Positions 25,601-40,600 of a stretch of 64,000 bases of DNA are shown in pieces. The DNA is from Aspidiotus rigidus (Eukaryota; Arthropoda; Insecta; Hemiptera; Diaspididae). Every line of letters begins with the position of its first letter. Position 1 is the stretch's first letter. Position numbers and translations under genes: made by a program. The DNA lies in the NCBI GenBank assembly GCA_035079385.1, contig JAVHKY010000024.1, forward strand, positions 4,402,001 through 4,466,000. The letters are read 5' to 3'. The notes below the pieces were generated by a model that was not told the DNA's origin, searched no databases, and was given only the letters and a program-made list of their open reading frames with translations.

Positions 25601-28600
25601 TATTCTGTTATTAGAAGGAACCCTGACCTCTTCAATTGACCCCAAAATCCCGAAGTGCGATATTCTGAGTAGAGCTTTTATAAATTTTTTTTCTACCTAC
25701 GGAAGACTGAATATGAAGTAGACGGACTGGAAAGGAAGGGAGTAGAAAAGAAAGAATATTAGAAAGTGTGAGCGGATCCCCTTCCATCGGCTCTATTTTT
25801 GGTAGAGACAAATAATACAGCGCGAGGGTTTAAAGTCCATGGTCCCACGCCTTCCTAAATTGAGTGCAGAGTCCCGAAGTGCAATATTTTGAAAGCTATT
25901 ATGTCGAACAATATATCTTGTAGATTTTCCGAAGACTGAATATAAAATACACAGATTGGAGAGAAGCTAGAGGGTGAATCAAGTTGTAGACCCATCTAGC
26001 TTTAGTAAGCAGACTTATATAGCAAGAGTGGACACTACTCTCACATAAATTGGTGCAGTTTGCGATCAAAAAAAGATGCTTAAAATCGGAGTCAAGTCAG
26101 TATTCTCCTACAATCCTCTCCCTCCCTCACATATAGATAATTGTAAAAGAAAGAAGCTCTTAATGATCTTACTACCATAATTCAACAATTAATGCTCAAC
26201 CACAGGATTTTTACAGAAAGCTTTCGGTACACAGACCACCATCAGTACGAAGCGAAAATAGAAATGATGGAAAAACACACATAAGATTAAGAAAGAAACT
26301 AAGACTGGGGTAGGGAACTGCGACAGTGGTAAACAGGGCGGATGAATCACCAGGTTCATATATCAATCTAGATGCTTACCAACCACTATATTTGTTCTTC
26401 GAACGCGGAAACCGTCGTCTCAATCCAGGCGATTATTGTTGGAGAGACTTCCAGGAGACCGGCTTCTTCCTTCATCCACATTTCTAGCGTTGTCCTTCCC
26501 CAAATATCAAGGTATAAATCTGTACTCAGGCAACACTTGAGAACCGAACCGCCGAACTGTTCTAGGCCTATTTCCCAACATTCCTCTCGAAACCATACAA
26601 TATAGTCTGCGTAAGATCGCTGAAATGAACGTTAACACAGGTCTCATAAAGGAATTTGAGACCCCCCTCAGAATCTGTCTCCAATTTAATGTTAGCACCT
26701 TCTGGAACGAGCTTTTCAAGTGCCCGGAGGAAGTGGGGGTCCCTATCGGGTCGCCTTTAGGTTTCTTCTTGGTCGACTTGTTTATGGATCCCTTGGGGGC
26801 TGAGATCCTTGATGCAGGGCACCCTCTCCCGAGGCACGTCATTTACTAGCACCGTTATGTCGATGATGTTCTCTGCCTTTGAGACGGTCCGGAGACTGCC
26901 CTGCACGAATTTCTATCCTTCCTCAACACCCGCTACACGAGTGTGAAATTCACTTTAGAGATGATGAGAACTGAGATCAATTTTTCGGTCACTCACGGAG
27001 CAAACGTACGTTTGGTATTCATAGGAAACCCGCCCCCCTGATTCATACATCGACTCTTCTTCTTATTGCCATCCCCGACATGAAAAGGCACAGTACATGG
27101 CTGTGACCCACCGCCTTGTGTCTTTCCCTTCCGGAGTATCATAAAAGTCCTCACCACCCGAAATGAAATTCACCTGGATATTGATCGTTTGGTCCAGAAG
27201 AGAATCGTATCCATGAAACTTAGCCGGCTGACTTCCCTTCCTCCCTGTCCTCATCTGAGAGGACAAAATGGATCCGCCTCCCCTACCTGCGAAAATTCAC
27301 TTATGAATTGGCCAAACTCCGAACTTTGGGAACCCGCAGTTGGTCTCTCCCAAAAATCCCATCCCACTATCAGGGAAAATATGGGGATTATATACTTCGT
27401 GCACTGATTGTCCAGTGCTTTATGTGGAGGAGACTGAGAGGAGTTTTTTCTTGCGCTTCAAGGAGCATGAAGTCGCTTTCACCTCCAAGCTTGAAAGAAA
27501 GGGGTCTACCTATGCGGAGCACCTGATGGAGGCAGGACATTCTCTTGATCCTCTCAGGTATCAAACACTCAGATTTGAGAATTGTTTGCGCCGGAGGAAA
27601 GCTTTAGAGGATTTAAAAATCTGCCGGCATCTCGTAGAGATCGGCGATTCGGTTCTCAACAGCATGGACTTATATTTCGGTATTTTGGGCTGGACAACGC
27701 TAGAATTTCGGATGCATGAAGAAGTTGGTCCCCTGGAAGTTCTCCCCCCCCCCCCCCCGCCCGACAATAATCGCCTCGATAAGACAACGGTTTCCGCGTT
27801 CGAAGAAGAAATAGGGTGGTTGGAAAGCGTAGATGGATACTGGCTACGTTATTTTTCTTAATTATACAATGTTCCACAGCGTGGAGGATCAAACTTCTAA
27901 GACCTTGCTCTCACCTCACTATAAGCCTTCTCCAAAATTGGTAAAATTCCCTCATATTCTAAAGCTCCGGAAAGCTTGAATAATTATACCCGCTTCGAAT
28001 TGATAAAAATAATGTTTTGACGTGATAATTGAGAACTAACCTTCATTGAGTAATCTTCGTCGACAATATCGCGAAGAACTTTTGCAGAGTTGCTCATTGT
28101 ATCGATAACACGTAGTTTGCTTTTCGTTCCGTACGTAATATTGTCGTACACAAGTTGCAAACACACATTCAGGAAAGTATTTATGTTCTGGAATTGGAAA
28201 AATTTTGAAACAAGAGGTACAAACTGTGTCAATGAGGCCACTCAAAAAATGCTCTATTCAAACCTTGGTATTTGGATTGCTGTGCGAGACGAAGTGTCTT
28301 CCTTGAATGACGACTTTTTTTCGGGTATCGCGCAAAATTCGTAAATCTTCAGGGCCGTACGTGAAGTTGAATAGCTCTAGCCCGTCGCAACAAAACTTAT
28401 CGACAATGAGATCCTTCGTGAATATCAATTCATCTCCTGAGAAACAAGAAGTTTGAACTTTATCTCGGAATATTCTGTAGTAGGTTACGAACCCACAAAT
28501 TCATATTATTCTAAGTTTAAATAATTCAATGAATTTGATTTTCCAAATTACGATTAAACATAATGAAAGAGGGAAAGAGTAACTTCGAGTCGACGTAAAT

Positions 28601-31600
28601 ACCACAGTTCGATCAATCGACTGACCCGTATCCTGTCTAGCAGTCTGCATTCCATGAGGGATTGATGACCATTAAACACTTGGCCTGAGTGAATGAGATC
28701 AATTTGGAAATCTATTCTATGGGTCGTAGGAGAATTACGAGGAAATGTCTCGATTCCACCACGTCTCTACCTCGACAGTAGGGAGCGCTTTTTTTGGAGA
28801 AGTTCTTCTTTCAGTTGGGCCGCTTCAGTCGCCACGTTGGCTTTCGTCTAGCATTCTCTAATCCGATCACTGTAAAGGGATTATATTATGATGGCCGGCC
28901 ATCTTGTATAGGATTAAGTGTGCAGCTGATGGCTGCGCTTCCATTTGAATTCTGCGTGTTGTTTTAGTGTGAGTGTGTGTAGCTTATGTGGTTGTGTGTC
29001 ATAATCCTATACATGATGGCCGTCCATTATATCTCCCTTTATGGTGTCTTAGTTCCGCTAGTTGAGAAAAGCAGAGTGTATTCGGGCCGGCCATCCGCTA
29101 GGATCGCTAATTACGCACGTGGTTCGTTAACTTAAAATGGTTTTTGCCAAAATTGAAAACGGGAGCGAAACTATGGCGGTAAGTACATCAGAGAAAAATG
29201 AAAAACTTGGAATAACTCTTGAATGAAGCGGAATTGAAGATTTTGTCATCTCATCTAATTTGTAGAATTTTTATTTGAGAACATCTTTTATGGGACGTCC
29301 GGAAGCCAAATCTGCTTCATTCAAGTGTTATTTTGATTTTTTTCATTTTTTCCCCATATACCGCCATAGTTAAGCTTCCGTTTTCAATTCCTCCCAACTC
29401 GGTAAAAATGCAGCGCGACGCTATCTAACGCTGTCCAGCCTGAATGGGGTGGCATGTGAAGACTACGAGACCAATCGCCAACTTAAGATTAGAATCAACG
29501 AGCATAAGAAAGCTTGGGAAAAGGGAAGGTCATCAATCATGAAAATCGATCCAGATCGATTTGAGGAAACCTTCCGCCCATTAATTGTTCTGTTTGTCGA
29601 GCGCGATACTAGCGCTATTTCGGTAGAAAAAAATTGAAACGTCACAAGAGTTTCCCACCTGATTCATAGTTAGGTACAGATCAAATAATAATTGGAATTT
29701 AGCTACCGGTAGGTACTTAAAAACTTGAGGCAGTCAAAATGAACTTACCAGTTTTCAATTGTTTGAAAGCAGACACATCGATGGCTAGTCTTCGAATGCG
29801 ACGAGGAAAGAGGAGTTGTCCGTAGCTGGCTTGAGACGAATACATATTCAGTTTCATGATCGTGTCCAAGAAGCATATCCAGTTTCCACTCCAAATCATC
29901 TTACCAGCACACTCTGGAAAGCATGAGCAAATTTATCTGATATACCAAGCAACATTCAATTGCTCAATATCGAAGGAAAATAATTCAACCTTTTTCATTA
30001 AACTCCACTTCTTTGACAAGATTACTGAAACTATCTTCCAATTTATACCCAGCACTTTCCAAGATCTTGTAAAACTCTTCACCATTGATTTTATAATTCA
30101 TTTCACTCGCGGAATTTTTATCCAACAAAAGTTTTAATTTGTCGTACGGCACATAAATTATCCCGGTCATGACTGGTTTTGTGACATCACTATTCTCTTC
30201 CCCGCTTTCGAGACGCACTTCGAAGCTACCAGAGCCTTGTATCATGACCGACAGCGACCGAGGTTCTGTAAAAATCGCTCTTGTTTAAAAGACACTTTTT
30301 AGGCGGATTTTTTTTTTTTTTTCGATGTGGAAAAATTCTTACTATCTATCGTTACGTGCAGATGTTTTCGTATTCTTATATCCTCGAAAATTATGTTTGA
30401 TGTGCCTAGTTCTTCTCTTCTGAGCAACGAGAGTATGAACCATGTAATATACTGTAGGGAACATTTTGTCTATGGCAATGATCAAAGATATGAGAGAAAA
30501 AAGAGTGGAAAAAATAGCAACTCACCATATAAAACGATGGTGGTATAATGTACTGATCTTTAATTTGATGAGCTTTTAGAAACATGTAATCGCATCCTCT
30601 ACTCAGTTTCACTTTAAATTCTTCCTCCGACAAAGGCGAATCCGTTAAAATTCCTGGTACATCCCATTTTCTGCTGTGATCCCACGTTGCTATACTTGCG
30701 GTATTTGGTGTTCCTCTCGAAACTGGATATTCAATTTTTGGGTATAACTCGTTTATGTCTGGTTGACACCCGGCTATAAATAACCTGTGCCAAAGAGAAA
30801 AACGATATAAGAACGCAGACACAAAAGGTGTTAACGCAATTCCATCATATGCCTCAGATGGGCTGTGCCCAAGTCTTGTTAAATGTTGAAAGATTACAAG
30901 GGTACTAAATTATTTCCCCAACGAGGGAAAGTTTGGGAAATTTTCGAACAATCAGGTTCAACAATTGCAAACTTACTTTCCCACTGTAGATAGTAAGAAT
31001 TGTACTCCACCAGCTCTCTCTGAACGAAGCGTCAACGACAATTTAGTGATGGTAGGTGATAGAGATCGTTTGAGAATAGCCTGCAGTAAGCCATGAGGCG
31101 CAATTTCGAGGATGATGGCGTTTTCTGGGATATGTTTACAGCCCTCTTCGAAAAGAACGGGATTAATAAAATTATTTGTGAAGTAAGCTGCTGAGCTTGT
31201 TTTCGCCAAAGGTCCATTCCAATCCGCCTCCGCTACAGAGGTGCTTATCCATTTGGATGTTCTCTCCTTAGGCTCCGGAATTATCTGCAAACCACATTCA
31301 TGTATCACATACATTTATAAACGTTGATCCATAACTTGTACTTTGAATTTACTTACTTCCTGTAATCTTGAAAGTAATAACGGTGCCGCTGGATGAACGT
31401 ATCTAGAGTGGTACGCTCTGTTGGAGACATTCACACTTTTTGCGAAAATATTCTTCTTCTGCAGTTTGGCCACGAATTCAGTCACACTCTCCGCAGGGCC
31501 GCTGAGAGTGCAACTATCGGACGCGTTGTGACAAGCAACCTGAATTTCGTCGGGTAACATATCCTTCACTTCCTCGTGACCCATTCCTATGTAAATTCAA

Positions 31601-34600
31601 GTATTAGATAGAGAAACGAGTTTAGTAATAGAAATAATTCCTTTCTATTAGCTTGGACGATTTCATCTGAATCCGAACCCTCATTAGTCGGGAACATGTT
31701 TTGAGAAAGGGTGTTTGTATGGTCGATTGTGATACCGTTGGAACGTAACGTCACTAGGGGAAGGAAGCTAGTATCTACTTTAGAGACTCGGAAAAATTTT
31801 TAGGTTTGCCACAGCTGAGTGAATTTCTTAGAGTAGGTGGTTATGAAAACTTGAAAGCTTCCCCGATTCCGGCCGGTGAGATCTGATGGCGTTCGAGCAA
31901 TCTTCGTGAAAAGTAGGACTAGGAAAGAACGAAAGTTTTCCTGGGTCAACTTTCAAGCCGTGGAGGTGGATGTCTTCGCAACCGACATGAAAGTCTGAAC
32001 TAGGCGAGGAAGATGAAGGCGAAGGCTTTGATCTACTTCGGGGACTAATTTCTAAATTGTAACGTTGCAACAAGTAAACGACATGAAATACGGTATTCAT
32101 CTTTGACGCCCTGGCGCAAAATTCTTTCATAAATTTGTGGGTATGCTAATTACAAGAGTCACCTATAGCAGCCATCATTCCTTTGATCATATCGGTCTCA
32201 TTTGATACGGCTCCTCTTTCATACGAGGCCAACACAGCTTGCTCCAACGTTAAACTGCCATCAGCATAAGCACAAGCAGTTTCTCCTAAGGAGTGTCCTA
32301 TGAAACCGTCCGCTTTGATCCCGATTGTATCCATAACTTTCACCAAACCAATCTGAGGAAAAAAAAATTGTTCAAAATTCATTTTTCTATAAAAAATTTG
32401 ATACTATAGTGATTTTCTCTTCAAGACCAAAAGTGGAACCATGATGAATGGGCCCACATAATGTAAATTAATGTCAGAGAAGGTGTGGAGAAATCTTCTA
32501 ACACATTGAGGATATCCTGATCGTTCACCTGATAAAGTAGGATTCTATACTTGAGAATTTTTAAATATCTAGCGCTCTCCTAAAACCTCGCCGCACTCTT
32601 CAATGATCCGCGTGGGGCGATATGCCTGAATGTCAGACTTAATTAGACAAAAGCGAGAGGTTCAAACGGTGGCGGTGTTAGCATTGACTGATCTGAATAC
32701 TGCCGTAAAGTACACCTACCGTACTTACATCATCTTGTTTTTCAAGTCATTCTTTTTTCTGTGTCTCTCTAGTTCTCAACCTCATTTCAACGATAGCCTT
32801 AGTTTTGAATGATAGATTTTAAAGTATCATCAATTTCAGTCATTAGATCATCAAATCAGAAAGTCTGTCCGTCTAGTAGTCTACCTGGACAGTGACAATT
32901 CCAACGAATGCATTGATGATATCATCGAAGATGGTCGGTTCATCGCTCGTTAAAACGTGGCGAATATCGATGCCTTTAGGTCTCAAAATATGGTCACATT
33001 CATCAATAACGTCAGAAAATACTGGTATCGTCAGTAAATCTTTTCCCATTCCGTTCCACTGAGATCCCATACCAGAGAATACAAACCATACTGGGCGATT
33101 TTCACCCTCGATAATCTAGACGAGTTAAAAAAGAATAAGTTAAACTTTCTCATTTTCTTGAGCATTTGTCAATTACGACACTAGACCACTTACCTCCACA
33201 TCGCTATGATTCGTAGCACCTGTAGAAGACAAGACGGTATATCCGCGGTACATGTGACTTGGTAAAGGCGATTTGAAAATGTCGTTAGTAATGGCTATAA
33301 ACTCCTTGTTTAATGGCTCGGACTCTATCTAGAAAATAGAAGCTTATGAGATATTTTACGGCGGACTCGAGCAGAGGATGACATAAAACCTTTCAAGTAC
33401 CTTCTTAATAACGCCCATTAAATCGTCTTTCATCCTGCCACAAAGTAATACTAATCGCGGCAAGTTATCGTCAGGAACCTGTTTCCTATCCGCAAAAATA
33501 TTACCTAAAACCATTATTTTATGCCCAATTCAAAAGTTCATCTTCCTAATTAATCTTGAATGTTCATTCCTACTTGTGATTTTGTTTAAATACAGCGTGG
33601 CTGACTGAACCGGTTAATGTGAACGATGTCACCCCTACCATTGATCCTGGCAGTTCTACCTCTTCGGTGACGACCTGCAAATGAAAATTTTGAGATCAGC
33701 GTGATCATTTTCTCAATCATAAATTTAAAATCGTCCTCATCTCAGTGGTACATTCATCGCTCACCTTCATCTTACCCTCAACCAGAGGTGGGATGTCAGG
33801 ATTCGGCTTCGAGTAGTGCATATTAGGAGCTATTATACCTCTATCCAAAGCTAAGCACGCTTTCACAATGGATAGGTATCCGGCTGACGTTTCTGAATGA
33901 CCAGAATGACTTTTAACGGAACCGATTAATAAAGCTCCTTCACGTTTAGTACAGAATATGTTTGAAACCGCAAGCGCTTCTCTTCTGTCGATATGCTGAA
34001 GAAAATATCGCTTATTCAGCAGGTACTTATCGAGCGCAAATTAAGAGAGAGGCAGGAAGTGTTTTTACCTTTACTGCATTAGCATCCATTTCCAAATACG
34101 AAATATCATTTGGATCAATATCTTTATGTTTGGAGTACATAGCTCGGAGTGTTTCTTCGATAAATGTTTCGTCATACCCCAAGAAAGATTTCAAACTCAA
34201 GCCTCGGTAAATTGTTTCGGAAAATAGTAACGATCCGTAACTACGTTTAGCGTCCGAAGCACGTTGTAAATATAACATTACTACGCAATCGCTGCGTCCA
34301 AAACCTTCAGCTGTGGGAAAAATTTCCAACAATTGTATGAGTAAAAGTGGCCCATGAAGACCTCGCGTGATCTTTCAAAGTCGAGACCATACCATCGGCA
34401 TCAAACGATTTCGTTATTCCGTCGGGACTAAGGTATCCCATCAATTGATAGTTGATGGATACTTTAGGATCCACGTGAGAAGCAGAACTACCAACAATGG
34501 CACCATCTATTCTTCTCGTGATTAAATTTTCGTACGCGTGTGTCAAGGCTTCTAGTCCTCCATATGCGGCGGTATAAAACGTAATACTTGGTCCTGCAGC

Positions 34601-37600
34601 CCAAAAAGTACACTCATCAACAAATTTAAACCGCGCCTCTAGCACTTATTTGTAATTGTGGATTAGAATAGGCCTACCTACCTGTTAGATTTAATGCAAA
34701 TGAAACCCTGTTGGACAACATTCCCTTGCTACCGCCAATCAGACTTAATCTCTCGACGTTAGTCGTTATTTTAATATTCTCAACCTCGCTGATACCGGAA
34801 GTGATGTAGCAGCCCACATTAGCTCCCATCAAGGAATATGGATTTATTCCTAGAACAATGAAACTTCATGTGTATTATCGAATGAGAATTAAGGCGATTT
34901 TATGAATTACAGTTGAACGCATATTGAGGGAGGAGTAATCCAATGAGTAACCTTGAGTTGTGGCTTTCATACCGGTACCTTGTTAAATAATAGTCGTTGA
35001 ACCAAAAGCGTTCGCGTACAGTTAAATTCCTTCTGCGGTACGTACTTGCAACTTAAGCACACTTTGGAGTATCCCTCCCTCAATAATCTACTTACTATCT
35101 ATAGGAGAAGAATTTAAAGGGGTTACCTGCATCGAAAACCGCTTCAAATGATGGCTCTAATACCATTCGATTTATTATGTCGATTTGGTTAGCCAAGACA
35201 GGACTTATAGCAAATACTATGTTATCATAGTGTTCAATGTTCTTAAACTTTCCTGTTCCATTTGGAATATCATCCTTGCCAACTGGAAAGATAAATTAAG
35301 GCAGATCATGAAATTCACGAAGTAGAAGTCATTGTACGTTGACGAGAAGTGAGCAGAAAATCTATCCACAATATGCATGGGTTTCGAATTTCCATTCAGC
35401 CTGGAATCCCACTTCCATAATTATTGGAAATTTTCGCATTCCAACTTCTATAATTTCTCATCACCGTTCTATTTCTCATGTTTCTGGACAGAATACAGTC
35501 TACAATAAAACTTCCTTCAATATCTTTGATACCGGTATACTTTTATCACAATTCAAAACCAATGACTGAAGAATAAAAAATCGTTCTAAAGTTGTACTGG
35601 ATACTCAATCGTCTTGATACTGAAATTATTAGAAATCCAATACTATCCACTGCCTCTATCTAGGTAAGTACTTCAGCAGCCCAAGTTTTCTTCATACCTA
35701 TGATACCTCTTTAGTACCAAATTTCATTCTATTTTTGAGACTTGGGAAACATTTTTCCTATAGAAACGGACGTCACACTCATAAGAATAAGATATCACAA
35801 TCTAAAGACTAAAGAAGAGAAAGAATAGAGATGTAGCCACAATTTTTGTCTAGAAAAGAATTAGACCTCCAGCTGCTAACAGCTGCTGGTTCGGCTACAT
35901 AACAATTAATCAGTAATCAGTAATCGCTATCATTTCACTTTCTTTTGATGACGTAACTGTATGTTGATGGCGTCACTCTACGTTAGAAAGGTCAGAATGC
36001 AAAAGGTTCAGAACTTGAATACAAGTGCAGCCATCAGCTGAAGACTCAAAGTAACATGGCTGTCCATTATAATTATGGACCCTTTTTAGCCAAACCCAAC
36101 CAAGTGACATGATAACGATCTGGCGAAAAGGAGAATCTCCACTTATAGTAAAGGAACATTTCTGTAGATTGTTATCATGTCGCTTGGTTGGGTTTGGCTA
36201 AATAGGGTTCATAATTATTATCTTCCAACTCCCTTTGGGCTATAAGTTTTACTGACTTGACTGAAGAACAGCTACCTATAGGGGGAGTGGAGACATACGC
36301 CAATTTGGTCTTATCGACCCAAAAACGCCAATATTCGAAGGAGGGATGTTTGTATTGGAAAACTAGTATGATAATTAGATTTCTCATCGAAAAATCGTCC
36401 AATTAATCTGCCGTACGAAGTAGAACGGACGTATCTACATATCCACGATCTGCGAAGAAGAGGTTCTTCAACTCCGCCAAAAATACCTTTTTTGCTTATC
36501 GTTGATTTGCAGATACGTCGATTCTATTTTGAACAGCAGTAAAATGCTAGAGCCCTATAATGTAATGCATTATTTACGTCTCAATTAGCCGTATAGGTAT
36601 TATAGCCGTATAGGTGTCATCTTATTATCCTTATAAGAAAATGGCACTTCTTCCCGATCGTCGATTTGGATACACGTCAATCCAACTTTGTACATCAGTA
36701 CCTAATATTATTATGATCAGAATTGCGATCTACGAGTATTCGGGCCGTACATCCATCCGTCAGAGCGTGGCCCCAGCACATTTTAGCGATAAGAAGTACA
36801 CTTCCGATTATACGACGTCCGATTATCCAACCAGCCGTATTATTCGACCCCAAAAATTTGCTCCCGATTATCCGACCTCTCGATTAACCGAACTTTTTCC
36901 GTATTATCCGAATCGTAATTTTTCCAACCTCTGTATTATCTGAACTCTCTCCGCGTTATCCGAACCGGATTTTTATCCGAACTTTTTATCATCCGAACCA
37001 CCCATTACCCCAGTTAGGTCGGATAATCGGAAGTGTACTGTAATTATGATGTACTTACTTATAAATAGAGATTTCTCAAAACATAAGACATTTTATAGTA
37101 AAACTTCAACATAATAAAAAAATCTTACACCTATCCCTACAATATCTGAACTCGGAAAAATTATGATCCGTCGGAAACTGATGGCTTTACCAACACATAA
37201 TTACGAAATTTATGTTTATAATATGGATCAATTCTGCGTAAAATATTTCGTTCTAAGGCTCTTTCGTACCGGTAATGATAATAGTACAGAGATCGCTATC
37301 AAATGTTTTCAGTATTTTCTTCCGGCTTATGGAAAGAGCTGCTCGAATCATTCAATATGACTCACTCAGTAATTTAAAATCCATAAAAATCTCGTACTTC
37401 ATTTTCGAAGTGTCGCAATAAACAATGATAGGTTCCTCATGTGGAACAAATTTTATCAAATACGATAAGATACAGTAAGTCTAATAAAGAATAACACACT
37501 GGCTTTTTCTCCCACTTATTTTTATTACTCGTAAGTTTAAAGAACTGACGCTCGACTGATCTGCAGTAGCCATTTATCAAGGTGAACTTTTCAAACTTGA

Positions 37601-40600
37601 ATTTAATGCATAAGTAGGTACCTACAATTTTACGACCGAAACATAGCTAGAATTTCTTGAATTTTTAAAATCTTGGGTCGAGATATGACGTTTGTACTGA
37701 GGATTGTTGAGAAAAAAAAAAAAAAAAAACACGTAGATGATAGAAATAGGTGTCACGAATTTCAAAAAATAATATTCCTATTTCGTTTAGCATCGTCTGA
37801 GAGTGGAATCGACATTAAAATTCTTCAAACATTTTATAAACATTACGTCACTGTATCGGTTTATCCTGCAACAAGCTGTCAACAATTATAGAGACCTAAC
37901 AACGGTGTTTATTAAACTGAATGATCGATTTTCGAACGTAAAAGTAGTACAGAATTTATGCATTTTGGAACAAAAAATGGATATCACACTTTTGGAAGAA
38001 ACTTTTAACAATGAAAAGAAAGCAAAGTAAGTTTTTTCGATTCGTGTTTAATCGTTACTACCTGTGAATTATGATTTTTCAGTGAAAGAAATTTATATTA
38101 TTAGGGAACAGACTATCCTAGAATGTAGGCAAATGGAAAGACGAGTCAATGACATAAGGCAAGATATCATAGCAAATAGAAAACAAGGTCCCGGTAATAT
38201 TTTATTTCATTTAATAAATAAAAGTCACCCGTATAATATTGTGGGTTTATTTTCGTTTTTTCTCGTAATGTACTTATACGGAGGAAAAAAAAATGTAATT
38301 TACGAACATCCACACCAAATTTGCGTGAATTCTTGATCGTTTTTACTATGTTTACTAACAATTGAGTCTTTGCAGAATACGGAGGAACAGAAAGTGAAGG
38401 ATACAAACAACTACAGGAACAAATACAAGCAACGGCGAGATTGGAAAAAAATATAGCTTTGGAAAGAGAACGACTGAAAATTTTATCAGGTAGAAAATTA
38501 TGATACGGTACCTAATTATTTTTAGATAGGTGTTTCACCAAAGCTGAATTTAAAATTAGAAATTATAATTATTACCGACGATGATTTTTTTGGTGCCCAT
38601 AGAACGTAATACCGACATTACGGAGATGGATTTGGATTTACTCTCTCAGGTTGTCAAAAAGTTTTCTTACTAAGTATAATAATTATGTATAATTCCCTAT
38701 ATATGAATAAAAACGATAATTCTTTTGCTTTTGGCTATTTTCTCAGTAAATGGGTATAAAGTTAATAAACAAGGTTTTCATATCACTGTAGATAGGTACC
38801 GGTTTTGTAATTGATGAATACAAAAATGAAAAAATAAAAATTAAAAAACTAGAATCCTGGTACCTACACCTAATTTTTCTCATACATAAGTAAGCAGGAA
38901 GATTTGTGGATTTCTAAGATTTTCTGAGTGTAAAAATGAAAATAAAAAGTGAGAAAAAATAATAAATCATAACTATTACCTAGGTACTTATTATTTTTTA
39001 AAAACTTATAAAAAATACACGCGAGTGCAGGTTCCACAATTTCCTAGACAGGCCTACATATTTCAGTTAAATTGAAGACGATTCAAAATTCCAATTTACA
39101 TTATTAATGAATACGTATCTATTTTTGAACCGTCAGGACTTTTTCTATTATTTGAAATAATATTCCGATGTTGATAGGTTTTCCAATATAAGAAGTGGTA
39201 CTTAGATGCAGTTCTTGATCTCTATACTTTGAAAAATTTGTTTACGTGTATTTTGGACTCATTGTAATTTCGATTCCACAATTCTTGATTTATTTACATT
39301 TGAAAATTGTTATTAAAAATATTCTCTGGTGTAAGTATAAACTCGAAACTAACTATTGAAGAATGAGAGTTTCGAAGGTGTAAAATTTTTTAGAAGTGCG
39401 TAATAAATACGAAAAATTTTGGGTGTTTGACTCGTACTTCAGAGAGTGATTTATTAGGAATCCTCCTTTGGAATGCTGCCTCATTTATAGTACCTACGTA
39501 AGGCAATAAGTTGTCCATATTATCATAAGACGGCAGCAAAATATATTACCTTTTGAATGATTTCAGACCGAATTAATTAGACTTGTGAAGCAATTGGAAA
39601 GAATACGAACTGATTTACAGAGTAATTTGCGAGAAATCCAAGTAAATTTAGATCAACAAGCCCAGGTAAATTTTTAAAATGGGTAAACTTTCGTGGAATA
39701 TAAGGCTATTATTTTAGTGTAGGTATTTGTTTTTACGGAACGCAGAGTAAAGATGAGCAATTTCTAGAGAGGGAGTGATGGTGGTCATGGTGGTCGTAGA
39801 ATGAGATTCCTAGTCAGAGACAAGAAAAATGTCAAAAAATAATATAATTGTTGACAGTTTTCTCCTCTATTACAATTTCAGGAGTACCAACGCTTAAGCG
39901 ATATGAAGCACTTGTATCAAGCAGAAATGAATTTACGAGATCGGAAGAATAAACGTCAAGGAGGTACATCGACAGGAAATCTTCCAAATACTGCTAGATC
40001 TTAAGAAACATCACTCGAATAATTCATTTTACCTACCTTTTAGAAACACGGATTTTAAATCAATATTATCTTCAACATAGAAATCGTACCTTTAACTTAT
40101 TGAGATTATAATGTTATAGTTATTTACCTAATTAAAGATGGCTCCCTCAGCTGGAAACTGACTTGATATTATTTTATGGTATAAGAGTAAGTGCGGGTAT
40201 CTGCTTATTGTGTAAAACACGATACGTATTATCAAGCCTCGTTAAGAGAACATGTTTTTGTATTTTTGATAAATCAGTGAGATTTACATGAGAAAAGCCT
40301 AAGACTCTTCTGGATTTCATCGTATGTCGAATTACAAGCATACAGTTCGAAAAATCTGAGGTAAAATTCTATCCTTTTTTCTGATAAGATATCATCATGG
40401 CAGCACTAGATGCAAGAGCTCAATTTCTATGCTAAAAAAAAAACTGACGGGTCTTTAACGGGGTTGAACGAGGGTTGGTAGGGAACCTGTTTTATGGGGC
40501 ACGTGGTGACATCACAAGGCTGACATATGACGTCATCAAATTATGACGTAACGGGTCCGGACTTTAAAGCTGTATATAATACGAGAGGAACTTGGAAAAA

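Noticed and set aside
31828..32130. 100-codon minus-strand frame with a Ser/Pro-rich stretch
   Set aside because: Falls in the FAS-like intron between two well-supported MAT exons that join in phase without it.
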